NCBI RefSeq assembly: GCF_036961565.1
Contig: NZ_JBAMDD010000003.1
Span: 186,001 to 250,000 of the forward strand
Length of the DNA: 64,000 bases
Direction: 5' to 3'
DNA from: Chitinimonas sp036961565
GTDB lineage: Bacteria > Pseudomonadota > Gammaproteobacteria > Burkholderiales > Chitinimonadaceae
The position numbers were made by a program, and so were the translations under genes. Of the stretch, positions 35,304-43,366 are shown in pieces (position 1 is the stretch's first letter; each line of letters starts with the position of its first letter). The notes beneath the pieces were generated by a model. It did no database searches. It was not told the origin of the DNA and was given only the letters and a program-made list of their open reading frames with translations.

Positions 35304-36506
35304 ATGCGCGTCTTGATGGTGTCCGATGTGTATTTTCCTCGGGTCAACGGGGTCTCCACCTCGATACAGACCTTTCGTGAAGCATTGGCCGCGCTGGATG
35401 TGCAGGTAGATCTGATCGCGCCGGCCTACCCCAATGAACTGGACGAGCCGGGGGTATGGCGGGTGCCATCACATTATCTGGCGTTTGATCCGGAAGACAG
35501 GATGATGCGGCGGGGCTTGATACGGCGCCTGCTGCCTCAGTTGCAGGCAGCGCAATACGATCTGGTCCATATCCAGACGCCCTTCATTGCCCATTACGCC
35601 GGTATGGCGCTGGCACGCCAGCTTGGCGTGCCGGTAGTGGCGACTTACCACACCTTTTTTGAAGAATACCTGCACCACTACGCCCGCTTGCTGCCTGCCG
35701 GGTTGACACGCGCCTTGGCCAGGCGGTTTTCGCGCAGCCAGTGCAATGCCCTGGCTGGTGTGATTGCCCCCTCCAGTGCCATGCACGACGGCTTGCGGCG
35801 CTATGGTGTGACGGTGCCGATAGCCGTGATACCTACTGGCATACCCTTGCGCCAGTTTGCCGAGGGGGATGGCGCAGGCTTCCGGCAGCAACATGGCATC
35901 GCACCTGACCGTGAGCTGGCCTTGTTTGTCGGCAGGGTGGCGCACGAGAAGAATATCGACCTGCTGCTGGAGGTGGCAGCCATTGCCCGGTTACAGCGCC
36001 CGCGATTGCTGCTGCTGATCGCCGGGGAAGGGCCGGCACTAGCCCACCTGCAGGCTCGCGCTACCCAACTGGGGCTGGGGGAGCATGTACGTTTTCTGGG
36101 CTATCTGGACCGGGCCAAAGCATTGCCAGACTGCTATCGGGCGGCCGATGTGTTTGTCTTTGGTTCGACCACAGAAACCCAAGGCCTGGTACTGCTAGAG
36201 GCCATGGCCATGGGCGTGCCGGTACTCGGCATCCCGGCGATGGGGGCGAGGGATATCCTGGGGCCGGGCATAGGGTGTGTCTGTGCCAGCGACAATGCCG
36301 ATGACTTTGCCGGCAAGCTGGTGGCACTGTTGCAAGATCCGCAGGAACGACAGCAAATGGGCATGGCCGCACGTGACTATGCGCAAGGCTGGAGCGCCCC
36401 AGCGACGGCAGAGAGGTTGCTGGCGTTCTATCGACAGACCGTGTTGCCACAAGCGAATGCGCTGCCCGACGGGGCGGTGCAACCGCAAACGGCCACAGGT
36501 CGCTAA
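35304..36506 (+). CDS. GT4-family glycosyltransferase
   Basis: A 400-residue GT-B fold glycosyltransferase. The N-terminal acceptor domain begins MRVLMVSDVYFPRVNGVSTS and includes HIQTPFIAHY and TYHTFFEEYLHHY, as in lipid or alpha-mannosyl/glucosyl transferases of the MgtA/PimB-like group. The donor domain has LFVGRVAHEKNIDLLLE and the EX7E motif in TETQGLVLLEAMAMG. It probably transfers a sugar from a nucleotide donor to a membrane lipid at the cytoplasmic face; the exact substrate is open. AGAGG lies seven bases before ATG 35304. It stands alone. Confidence 0.88.
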   Translation: MRVLMVSDVYFPRVNGVSTSIQTFREALAALDVQVDLIAPAYPNELDEPGVWRVPSHYLAFDPEDRMMRRGLIRRLLPQLQAAQYDLVHIQTPFIAHYAGMALARQLGVPVVATYHTFFEEYLHHYARLLPAGLTRALARRFSRSQCNALAGVIAPSSAMHDGLRRYGVTVPIAVIPTGIPLRQFAEGDGAGFRQQHGIAPDRELALFVGRVAHEKNIDLLLEVAAIARLQRPRLLLLIAGEGPALAHLQARATQLGLGEHVRFLGYLDRAKALPDCYRAADVFVFGSTTETQGLVLLEAMAMGVPVLGIPAMGARDILGPGIGCVCASDNADDFAGKLVALLQDPQERQQMGMAARDYAQGWSAPATAERLLAFYRQTVLPQANALPDGAVQPQTATGR

Positions 36507-36582
36507 TGACGCAGATCGATAATCAGCGCGTGTGATGCACTCAAGCAAATGAAAAGCGCTGCTTGACCTCTCTCCGTGGATA

Positions 36583-36604
36583 GCGCCAGGGTTTCCCCTG
36601 GCGC
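36583..36604. terminator. Hairpin between convergent GT4 and acnA genes
   Basis: GCGCCAGGG pairs with CCCTGGCGC around a four-base loop. There is no U tract, so it may mark the end of either transcript without being an efficient intrinsic terminator. Confidence 0.4.
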
Positions 36605-36695
36605 CAGTGCAGTCCGATCCCGCCTATCGCCTTACCGCACGGCGTCTCGCAGATGTAATCCCCATCCGATTTGCCCTTTCGCGTTGTGGCGATGT

Positions 36696-39395
36696 TTACC
36701 GGGCCATCAGTTCACGCAGCACAAAGGGCAAGATGCCACCATGCTTGTAGTAATCCACCTCTATCGGGGTATCGATGCGGCATAGGACGCTGACTTCAAA
36801 GCGGCTGCCGTCATGGCGGGTGACGCGCAGGCTCAAGTCCTGCTGTGGTTTGAGGGCTTCGTTCACACCCACAATATCAAAGGTTTCGTCGCCCCTGATA
36901 TTGAGCGATTCAGCGCTATCACTGCCTTTGAATTGTAGCGGCAGTACGCCCATCCCTACCAGGTTGGAGCGATGGATGCGCTCGAAGCTACGCGCAACCA
37001 CCGCCTTGATGCCCAGGAGTTGCGTGCCTTTGGCGGCCCAGTCCCGGCTTGAGCCGGTACCATATTCTTCGCCTGCAAAGACCACGGTAGGGGTGCCGCG
37101 GCGTATGTACTCCATCGCCGCATCAAACACGGTAGCCTGCACACCATCCAGCAGGGTATAACCGCCCTCTACCCGGCTGCCATCATCCTTTGGCGGCAGC
37201 ATCAGGTTCTTTACCCGCACATTGGCAAAGGTGCCTCTTATCATGATGTCGTGGTTGCCGCGCCGGCTGCCGTAGCTGTTGAAGTCGGGCTTTTGCACGC
37301 CGTGCTCCAGCAGGTAACGGCCTGCTGGTGTGGTCTCCTTGAACGAACCCGCAGGAGAGATGTGGTCGGTGGTGACCGAATCGCCAAGCAGCAGCAAGGC
37401 GCGTGCCGCAACGATATTGCCTATCTGTCCCGGGCTCATGCTGAATTCGTCGAAGAACGGTGGGCGGGCGATATAGGTGGAGTCCGGCCAGGTATAGACT
37501 TGCCCTGTCGGTGCCGGAATCGCATTCCACAGGTCATGATCGCGGGTGAAATCGCCATAGAGCCGGCGGAAGGTTTCCGGGTTCATGGCATGGTGCATGA
37601 GCGCCGCGATTTCATCACTGCCAGGCCAGATATCCCGAAGGAATACGGGCTGGCCATCCTGGGACAGACCCAGGGCTTCCGTCTCCATATCAATATTGAC
37701 GCGGCCAGCCAGTGCAAAGGCCACCACCAAAGGGGGGCTGGCCAGGAAGTTGGCCTTGATATTAGGGTGTATGCGTGCCTCGAAATTGCGGTTGCCCGAT
37801 AGTACGGCGGCGGCGATCAGATCGTGGTCGAGGATGGCTTCGTTGAACTCGGCAGCCAGATCGCCCGCATTGCCTATGCAAGTCGTACAGCCATAGGCGG
37901 CCACATTGAAACCCAGTTGGTCCAGATAGGGCTGCAGGCCGGTTTCGTTCAGGTATTCAGTCACCACGCGCGAGCCTGGCCCGAAACTGGTCTTGACCCT
38001 GGGGTGGACCTTGAGGCCTTTCTCTACCGCTTTTTTGGCCAGCAGGCCGGCGGCCAGCAGTACGCCAGGATTGGACGTATTGGTGCAACTGGTGATGGCT
38101 GCGATCAGGACGTCACCATGCCCCAGGTCTATGCCGTCCTTTTTGCTCGCTACCCGGCCGGCCAGGCTGGCGGCGGGTTTGTTGAAGCCACTGTCGGCCA
38201 GGGGCTTGCTGAACAGGTCGTTGAAGGTGGTCGCCATGTCAGGTAAGGCAATGCGATCCTGCGGGCGTTTGGGGCCAGCCAAGCTGGGGACGATGGTGCC
38301 GAGATCCAGTGATAGCGTCTTGCTGTACTGGATATCGCCAGCACGTGGCATGCCGAACAGCCCTTGTGCCCTGAAGTAAGCCTCAAATGTCTCAACCTCT
38401 GCATCGCTACGACCTGTGCCTTTGAGGTAGGCCACGGTTTTTTCATCCACGGGGAAGAAACCCATGGTGGCGCCATACTCGGGCGCCATATTGCCTATGG
38501 TGGCCCTATCCACCACGCTGAGCGTGGCGGCGCCCTCACCAAAGAATTCCACGAATTTGCCGACGACCTTCTCGCGTCGCAGTACCTCGGTTACCGTCAG
38601 TACCAGGTCGGTCGCGGTAATGCCGTCACGCAACTGGCTTTTGAGTTCTACGCCCACCACATCGGGCGTAAGAAAGTACACCGGCTGCCCCAGCATGCCG
38701 GCCTCGGCTTCTATTCCCCCCACGCCCCAGCCAACCACACCTACGCCGTTGATCATGGTGGTATGGCTATCGGTACCCACAAGCGTGTCTGGGAAGGCTA
38801 TGCCGTCGCGTATCTGCACACCGCGGAACAGGTATTCCAGGTTGACCTGGTGAACGATACCGATGCCTGGCGGCACCACCTTGAACGTGTCAAACGCCTG
38901 CATGCCCCATTTCATGAACTGGTAGCGCTCGCTATTGCGCTGAAACTCAAGCTCCATGTTCAGGCGCAGGGCATCGGCGGAGCCGTAGTGATCTATCATC
39001 ACGGAGTGATCAACCACCAAGTCTACCGGCACCAACGGCTCTATGGTCTTGGGGTTCTTGCCCAACTTGGCTGCGACATTGCGCATGGCGGCCAGATCGG
39101 CCAGTAGCGGGACGCCAGTAAAGTCCTGTAGCACAACGCGCGCCACCACAAAAGGAATCTCATCCACCCTGGGTGTCGACGCTCCCCAGTTGGCTAGCTG
39201 CCGAACATGTTCCTCGGCCACTTTCTTGCCATCGCAGTTACGCAGTACCGATTCGAGCACTAGCCTGATGGATACCGGTAGTCGGCTGATCGGCCCCACA
39301 CCTGCAGCCTCCAGTGCAGGCAGACTGTAATACTGCAGCTGGGTGCCTGAGGAGAGTGTCAATGACTTGAGGGTATTATGCAGATTGTGGGGCAT
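36696..39395 (-). CDS. acnA: Aconitate hydratase A
   Basis: An 899-residue aconitase of the AcnA/IRP class, converting citrate to isocitrate in the TCA cycle. The [4Fe-4S] ligands are seen as a cysteine near 434 in ITSCTNTSNPG and two near 500-503 in GCTTCIGNAG. The family order is AcnA-type: GVGGIEAEAGMLGQP, then DHISPAGSF and the swivel domain YGTGSSRDWAAKGT at the end. GGAGG lies before ATG 39395. It lies downstream of the LysR gene on the same strand (141-base gap); a possible regulator half site lies in that gap. Confidence 0.96.
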   Translation of the reverse strand: MPHNLHNTLKSLTLSSGTQLQYYSLPALEAAGVGPISRLPVSIRLVLESVLRNCDGKKVAEEHVRQLANWGASTPRVDEIPFVVARVVLQDFTGVPLLADLAAMRNVAAKLGKNPKTIEPLVPVDLVVDHSVMIDHYGSADALRLNMELEFQRNSERYQFMKWGMQAFDTFKVVPPGIGIVHQVNLEYLFRGVQIRDGIAFPDTLVGTDSHTTMINGVGVVGWGVGGIEAEAGMLGQPVYFLTPDVVGVELKSQLRDGITATDLVLTVTEVLRREKVVGKFVEFFGEGAATLSVVDRATIGNMAPEYGATMGFFPVDEKTVAYLKGTGRSDAEVETFEAYFRAQGLFGMPRAGDIQYSKTLSLDLGTIVPSLAGPKRPQDRIALPDMATTFNDLFSKPLADSGFNKPAASLAGRVASKKDGIDLGHGDVLIAAITSCTNTSNPGVLLAAGLLAKKAVEKGLKVHPRVKTSFGPGSRVVTEYLNETGLQPYLDQLGFNVAAYGCTTCIGNAGDLAAEFNEAILDHDLIAAAVLSGNRNFEARIHPNIKANFLASPPLVVAFALAGRVNIDMETEALGLSQDGQPVFLRDIWPGSDEIAALMHHAMNPETFRRLYGDFTRDHDLWNAIPAPTGQVYTWPDSTYIARPPFFDEFSMSPGQIGNIVAARALLLLGDSVTTDHISPAGSFKETTPAGRYLLEHGVQKPDFNSYGSRRGNHDIMIRGTFANVRVKNLMLPPKDDGSRVEGGYTLLDGVQATVFDAAMEYIRRGTPTVVFAGEEYGTGSSRDWAAKGTQLLGIKAVVARSFERIHRSNLVGMGVLPLQFKGSDSAESLNIRGDETFDIVGVNEALKPQQDLSLRVTRHDGSRFEVSVLCRIDTPIEVDYYKHGGILPFVLRELMAR

Positions 39396-39513
39396 GGTGC
39401 TTCCTCCGAACGGAATGCGGGTGTTTCGATTAGGACTGGGCGGCAGTCTGGTGGTTCGTGAATCTCCTTATCTTCGACCATGCCCGGCAGGATGCAAGCC
39501 ATTGCGATGTGGG

Positions 39514-39522
39514 TGTGAGCTA
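39514..39522. promoter_or_regulatory. Possible LysR half site upstream of acnA
   Basis: TGTGAGCTA on the plus strand is identical to nine bases of the dyad at 40428-40448, in the same orientation relative to acnA as that dyad has to acnB. It is about 120 bases upstream of the acnA start. The other half is not conserved. Confidence 0.3.
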
Positions 39523-39536
39523 TAGAGGCGGCTATA

Positions 39537-40427
39537 TCAGTCCAAGTTCGCTGCGCGTCCCTCCAGCCATTGGCAGAAAGCCGTGATGGCGGGGTCGTTC
39601 ATCATGGCGCGCGGGGCGATCCAGCAATAACCCCGCACCGGTACGATAGGGCCACGCAAGGGGGCAATCAGGGTGCCGGCCTCGATTTCAGCCTGCATCA
39701 TAGGTAAAGGGCCCAGGGTGACGCCCAGGCCATCCATGGCGGCTTGCAGGGCCAGGTAGAAGTGGTCGAACTGCTGGCTGGCTGCCGGTTTCAGATCAGG
39801 GACGCCGGCTAGCGTCAGCCAACGCTGCCAGGCTGTGGGACGGGTATCGGCATGCAGCAGCGTGTGGTGCATCAGGTCTGCGGGTCCGCGTATCGGGTGG
39901 CGCTCCAGCAAAGCAGGGCTGCACAGGGGGATTTCCCATTCATCCAGAAAGGGCTTGCTGATGTAGCCGGGCCAATCGCCTGGCCCGCGCCGTATGGCAA
40001 GGTCAAACGGCACATCCAGACGGCTGATGTCGCGGTCGCTGGTCATCAAGCGTAGCTCTACGTCAGGATACTGGCGCTGGAAGTCGGTCAGTTGCGGCAG
40101 CAGCCAATGCATGGCCATGGTGGGGGTGGAATTGATCACCAGCCGCCGCTGCCGATTGGGCTGCATCAGCTGCGCCGTGGCATTGGCGATGATATCGAGC
40201 CCGTCCTGCACCTGCACCAGATAGCGCCAGCCGACTTCAGACAGCTTGACGCGGCCGCCCACGCGTTCAAACAGCTTCACACCCAGCCATTCCTCCAGTT
40301 GCTTTATCTGTTTGCTCACAGCGCCATGGGTAACAAACAGTTCGTTGGCAGCGGCCGAAAAGCTTTCCAGTCTGGCTGCAGACTCAAAGGAGCGGAGGGC
40401 GTTGAGTGGGGGGAGATTGGGCTTCAT
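39537..40427 (-). CDS. LysR-family regulator, GcvA/AmpR-like, between the two aconitase genes
   Basis: A 296-residue LysR-type regulator. The winged HTH (LNALRSFESAARLESFSAAANELFV start, then HGAVSKQIKQLEEWLGVKLFER) and the effector domain with DLAIRRGPGDWPGY place it in the GcvA/AmpR group, which lack a long hydrophobic dimer tail. It sits between acnA (same strand, downstream) and acnB (divergent), so control of aconitase is the simplest guess. There is no Shine-Dalgarno; a TAAAAT hexamer lies only seven bases before the ATG, which hints at a leaderless mRNA. Confidence 0.9.
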   Translation of the reverse strand: MKPNLPPLNALRSFESAARLESFSAAANELFVTHGAVSKQIKQLEEWLGVKLFERVGGRVKLSEVGWRYLVQVQDGLDIIANATAQLMQPNRQRRLVINSTPTMAMHWLLPQLTDFQRQYPDVELRLMTSDRDISRLDVPFDLAIRRGPGDWPGYISKPFLDEWEIPLCSPALLERHPIRGPADLMHHTLLHADTRPTAWQRWLTLAGVPDLKPAASQQFDHFYLALQAAMDGLGVTLGPLPMMQAEIEAGTLIAPLRGPIVPVRGYCWIAPRAMMNDPAITAFCQWLEGRAANLD

Positions 40428-40448
40428 GCTGTGATTTTAGCTCACAGC
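40428..40448. promoter_or_regulatory. Perfect LysR-type dyad GCTGTGA-N7-TCACAGC between lysR and acnB
   Basis: Seven-base perfect arms separated by seven bases; the core TGA-N7-TCA satisfies the T-N11-A rule for LysR sites. It begins at the base next to the lysR start codon and overlaps the -10-like TAAAAT on the lysR strand, so binding should block lysR transcription. It is 180 bases upstream of the acnB ATG. Confidence 0.6.
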
Positions 40449-40627
40449 GTGTGTAGCAAATACTCGTTTGTGCCTTGTGCCGGTTGGGCGTAATCTTCGC
40501 CCATTCGCAAAACCGCCTCGCCGACATGGGAATGATCCCGGCAGCCAGGTGGTATAAGCCGGATTTGTGGCTGCAAGCAGCCGCGCCGCTTCCCAAAAAT
40601 CGCAACCGCAAGCAAAGGTTCCCCATC

Positions 40628-43216
40628 ATGCTAGAAGCCTACCGCCAGCACGTCGCCGAACGCGCCTCCCTGGGCATTCCGCCGCTCCCGCTCACCGCCC
40701 AACAGGTGGCCGACCTGGTCGAGCTGCTGAAGAACCCGCCGGCCGGCGAGGAAACCACCCTGGTAGACCTGATCACCCACCGCGTTCCACCTGGTGTGGA
40801 TGACGCGGCCAAGGTCAAGGCCTCCTTCCTGGCTGCCGTGGCTGAAGGCAGCGTGAAGTCGCCGCTGGTTGACCGCGCGCTGGCCACCAAGCTGCTGGGT
40901 ACCATGCTGGGCGGCTATAACGTGAAGCCCATGGTCGATCTGCTGGCTGATGCCGAAGTGGGTGGTATTGCGGCGGATGGCCTGAAGAAGACCCTGCTGG
41001 TGTTTGACTACTTCCATGATGTGAAGGCACTGGCCGATAGCGGCAATGCCAACGCCAAGGCTGTGCTGCAGAGCTGGGCTGATGCCGAGTGGTTCAAGAG
41101 CCGCCCGGAAGTGGCCGAAAAGATCACCGTGACGGTGTTCAAGGTGACGGGTGAGACCAATACCGACGATCTGTCGCCCGCCCCGGATGCCTGGTCGCGC
41201 CCGGATATTCCGCTGCACTACCTGGCCATGCTCAAGAACGCCCGTCCCGGCATCACCCCGGAAGAAGACGGCAAGCGCGGCCCCATGCAGTTTATTGAAG
41301 ACCTGAAGAAAAAAGGCCATCTGGTTGCCTATGTGGGCGATGTGGTGGGTACCGGCTCCAGCCGTAAGTCCGCCACCAACTCGGTGGTCTGGGCGACTGG
41401 CCAGGACATTCCCTTTGTGCCGAACAAGCGCTTTGGTGGCGTGACCCTGGGCGGCAAGATCGCCCCCATCTTCTTCAATACCCAGGAAGACTCCGGCTCC
41501 CTGCCTATTGAAGTAGATGTATCCACCTTGGAAATGGGCGATGTAATCGACATCTACCCCTACGCTGGCAAGATTGAGAAGAACGGCGCCACCGTGGCCG
41601 AGTTCAAGCTCAAGAGCGATGTGATCCTGGATGAAGTGCGTGCCGGTGGCCGTATCAACCTGATCATCGGTCGCGGCCTGACCGCCAAGGCACGTGAAGC
41701 GCTGGGCCTGCCGGTCAGTACCGAGTTCCGCCTGCCCAAAGCGCCGGTGGACAGTGGCAAGGGTTATTCGCTGGCCCAGAAGATGGTGGGTCGCGCTTGT
41801 GGTTTGCCGGAAGGCCAGGGCGTGCGTCCAGGTACTTACTGCGAGCCCAAGATGACCACGGTGGGTTCGCAGGACACCACCGGCCCGATGACCCGCGACG
41901 AGCTGAAAGACCTGGCTTGCCTGGGCTTCAGCGCCGATATGGTGATGCAGTCGTTCTGCCACACCGCGGCTTACCCCAAGCCCGTGGATGTAAAGATGCA
42001 CAAGGAGCTGCCAGCCTTTATCAGCACCCGTGGTGGCGTTGCCCTGCGCCCCGGTGATGGCGTGATCCACTCCTGGCTGAACCGTCTGCTGCTGCCTGAT
42101 ACCGTAGGTACCGGTGGCGACTCGCACACCCGCTTCCCCATCGGCATCTCCTTCCCTGCAGGTTCCGGCCTGGTCGCCTTTGCGGCGGCTACTGGCGTGA
42201 TGCCGCTGGACATGCCCGAGTCGGTGCTGGTGCGTTTCAAGGGCAAGATGCAGCCCGGCGTCACCCTGCGCGATCTGGTCAATGCCATTCCGCTGTATGC
42301 CATCAAGGCTGGTCTGCTGACGGTAGCCAAGGCGGGCAAGAAGAACGTGTTCTCCGGCCGTATCCTGGAAATCGAAGGTTTGCCTGATCTGAAGGTCGAG
42401 CAAGCATTCGAATTATCCGACGCCTCGGCAGAGCGCTCTGCCGCTGGCTGTACCGTGCATCTGGACAAGGCGCCGATCATTGAATACATGACGTCGAACA
42501 TCACGCTCATGAAGAATATGATCGCGAATGGCTATGCCGATGCCCGTACCCTGGAGCGTCGCATCAAGGCCATGGAGGCCTGGATTGCCAAGCCTGAGCT
42601 GCTCAAGGCCGATGCCGATGCCGAATACGCTGCCGTGATCGAAATCGATCTAGCCGATATTCACGAACCTATCGTGGCCTGCCCGAACGACCCGGATGAT
42701 GTGAAGACGCTGACCGAGGTAGCTGGCGCTACTATTGACGAAGTTTTCATCGGTTCGTGCATGACCAATATCGGCCACTTCCGCGCTGCCTCCAAGCTGC
42801 TGGAAGGCAAGCGCGATATCCCCGTCAAGCTGTGGGTGGCTCCCCCCACCAAGATGGATGCCGAGGAGCTGACCAAGGAAGGCCACTACGGCACCTTCGG
42901 CACTGCCGGCGCGCGCATGGAAATGCCAGGCTGCTCCTTGTGCATGGGTAACCAGGCTCAGGTGAAGGAAGGCGCTACCGTGATGTCTACTTCCACCCGT
43001 AACTTCCCCAACCGTCTGGGCAAGAACTCCAATGTCTACCTGGGTTCGGCCGAGCTGGCTGCCATCTGCTCCAAGCTGGGTCGTATTCCGACCAAGGATG
43101 AGTACATGGCCGATATGGGCGTACTGAGTGCCAAGTCCGGTGAAATCTACAAGTACATGAATTTCAACGAGATCAAGGATTATCAGGACGTGGCCGACAC
43201 GGTTGCAGTCAAGTAA
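40628..43216 (+). CDS. acnB: Aconitate hydratase B
   Basis: An 862-residue bifunctional aconitase/2-methylisocitrate dehydratase of the AcnB class, the main TCA-cycle enzyme in many proteobacteria. It starts with the HEAT-like domain (MLEAYRQHVAERASLGIPPLP), has the swivel domain near the N-terminus (GDVVGTGSSRKSATNS) and then the catalytic domains. Cluster ligands are C710 in GSCMTNIGH, and C769 and C772 in GCSLCMGNQ, the same positions as in E. coli AcnB. The open frame starts 51 codons upstream, but ATG 40628 gives the family N-terminus and has AAAGG upstream. It is monocistronic with its own terminator. Confidence 0.97.
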   Translation: MLEAYRQHVAERASLGIPPLPLTAQQVADLVELLKNPPAGEETTLVDLITHRVPPGVDDAAKVKASFLAAVAEGSVKSPLVDRALATKLLGTMLGGYNVKPMVDLLADAEVGGIAADGLKKTLLVFDYFHDVKALADSGNANAKAVLQSWADAEWFKSRPEVAEKITVTVFKVTGETNTDDLSPAPDAWSRPDIPLHYLAMLKNARPGITPEEDGKRGPMQFIEDLKKKGHLVAYVGDVVGTGSSRKSATNSVVWATGQDIPFVPNKRFGGVTLGGKIAPIFFNTQEDSGSLPIEVDVSTLEMGDVIDIYPYAGKIEKNGATVAEFKLKSDVILDEVRAGGRINLIIGRGLTAKAREALGLPVSTEFRLPKAPVDSGKGYSLAQKMVGRACGLPEGQGVRPGTYCEPKMTTVGSQDTTGPMTRDELKDLACLGFSADMVMQSFCHTAAYPKPVDVKMHKELPAFISTRGGVALRPGDGVIHSWLNRLLLPDTVGTGGDSHTRFPIGISFPAGSGLVAFAAATGVMPLDMPESVLVRFKGKMQPGVTLRDLVNAIPLYAIKAGLLTVAKAGKKNVFSGRILEIEGLPDLKVEQAFELSDASAERSAAGCTVHLDKAPIIEYMTSNITLMKNMIANGYADARTLERRIKAMEAWIAKPELLKADADAEYAAVIEIDLADIHEPIVACPNDPDDVKTLTEVAGATIDEVFIGSCMTNIGHFRAASKLLEGKRDIPVKLWVAPPTKMDAEELTKEGHYGTFGTAGARMEMPGCSLCMGNQAQVKEGATVMSTSTRNFPNRLGKNSNVYLGSAELAAICSKLGRIPTKDEYMADMGVLSAKSGEIYKYMNFNEIKDYQDVADTVAVK

Positions 43217-43232
43217 TCACTGCGAGCGCTAT

Positions 43233-43272
43233 AAACAAACAGCCCATCGGAAACGATGGGCTGTTTGTTTTC
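43233..43272 (+). terminator. Rho-independent terminator of acnB
   Basis: A perfect 17-bp stem (43233-43249 with 43254-43270) closes on a GAAA tetraloop, and the 3' arm itself ends in TGTTTGTTTTC. It begins 17 bases after the acnB stop. It could also end the convergent M28 peptidase transcript, since the arm on that strand is also T-rich. Confidence 0.95.
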
Positions 43273-43366
43273 GTGGGCTAGGCAAGATGGGGTGAAGCCG
43301 CTAATGATTGATCAACTCCACCCCCTTGCTACTGAGGATGGGCTTGCGCCTATCCTCCTTGCCTAC

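Noticed and set aside
40430..40446. CRP site TGTGA-N7-TCACA upstream of acnB
   Set aside because: The CRP spacing is N6, not N7, and the site abuts a LysR gene and satisfies the T-N11-A rule, so a LysR site is the better reading.
40631..42403. 590-codon open frame on the minus strand
   Set aside because: It lies wholly antisense to acnB, whose product is certain; composition is His/Gln/Gly-rich as in shadow frames.
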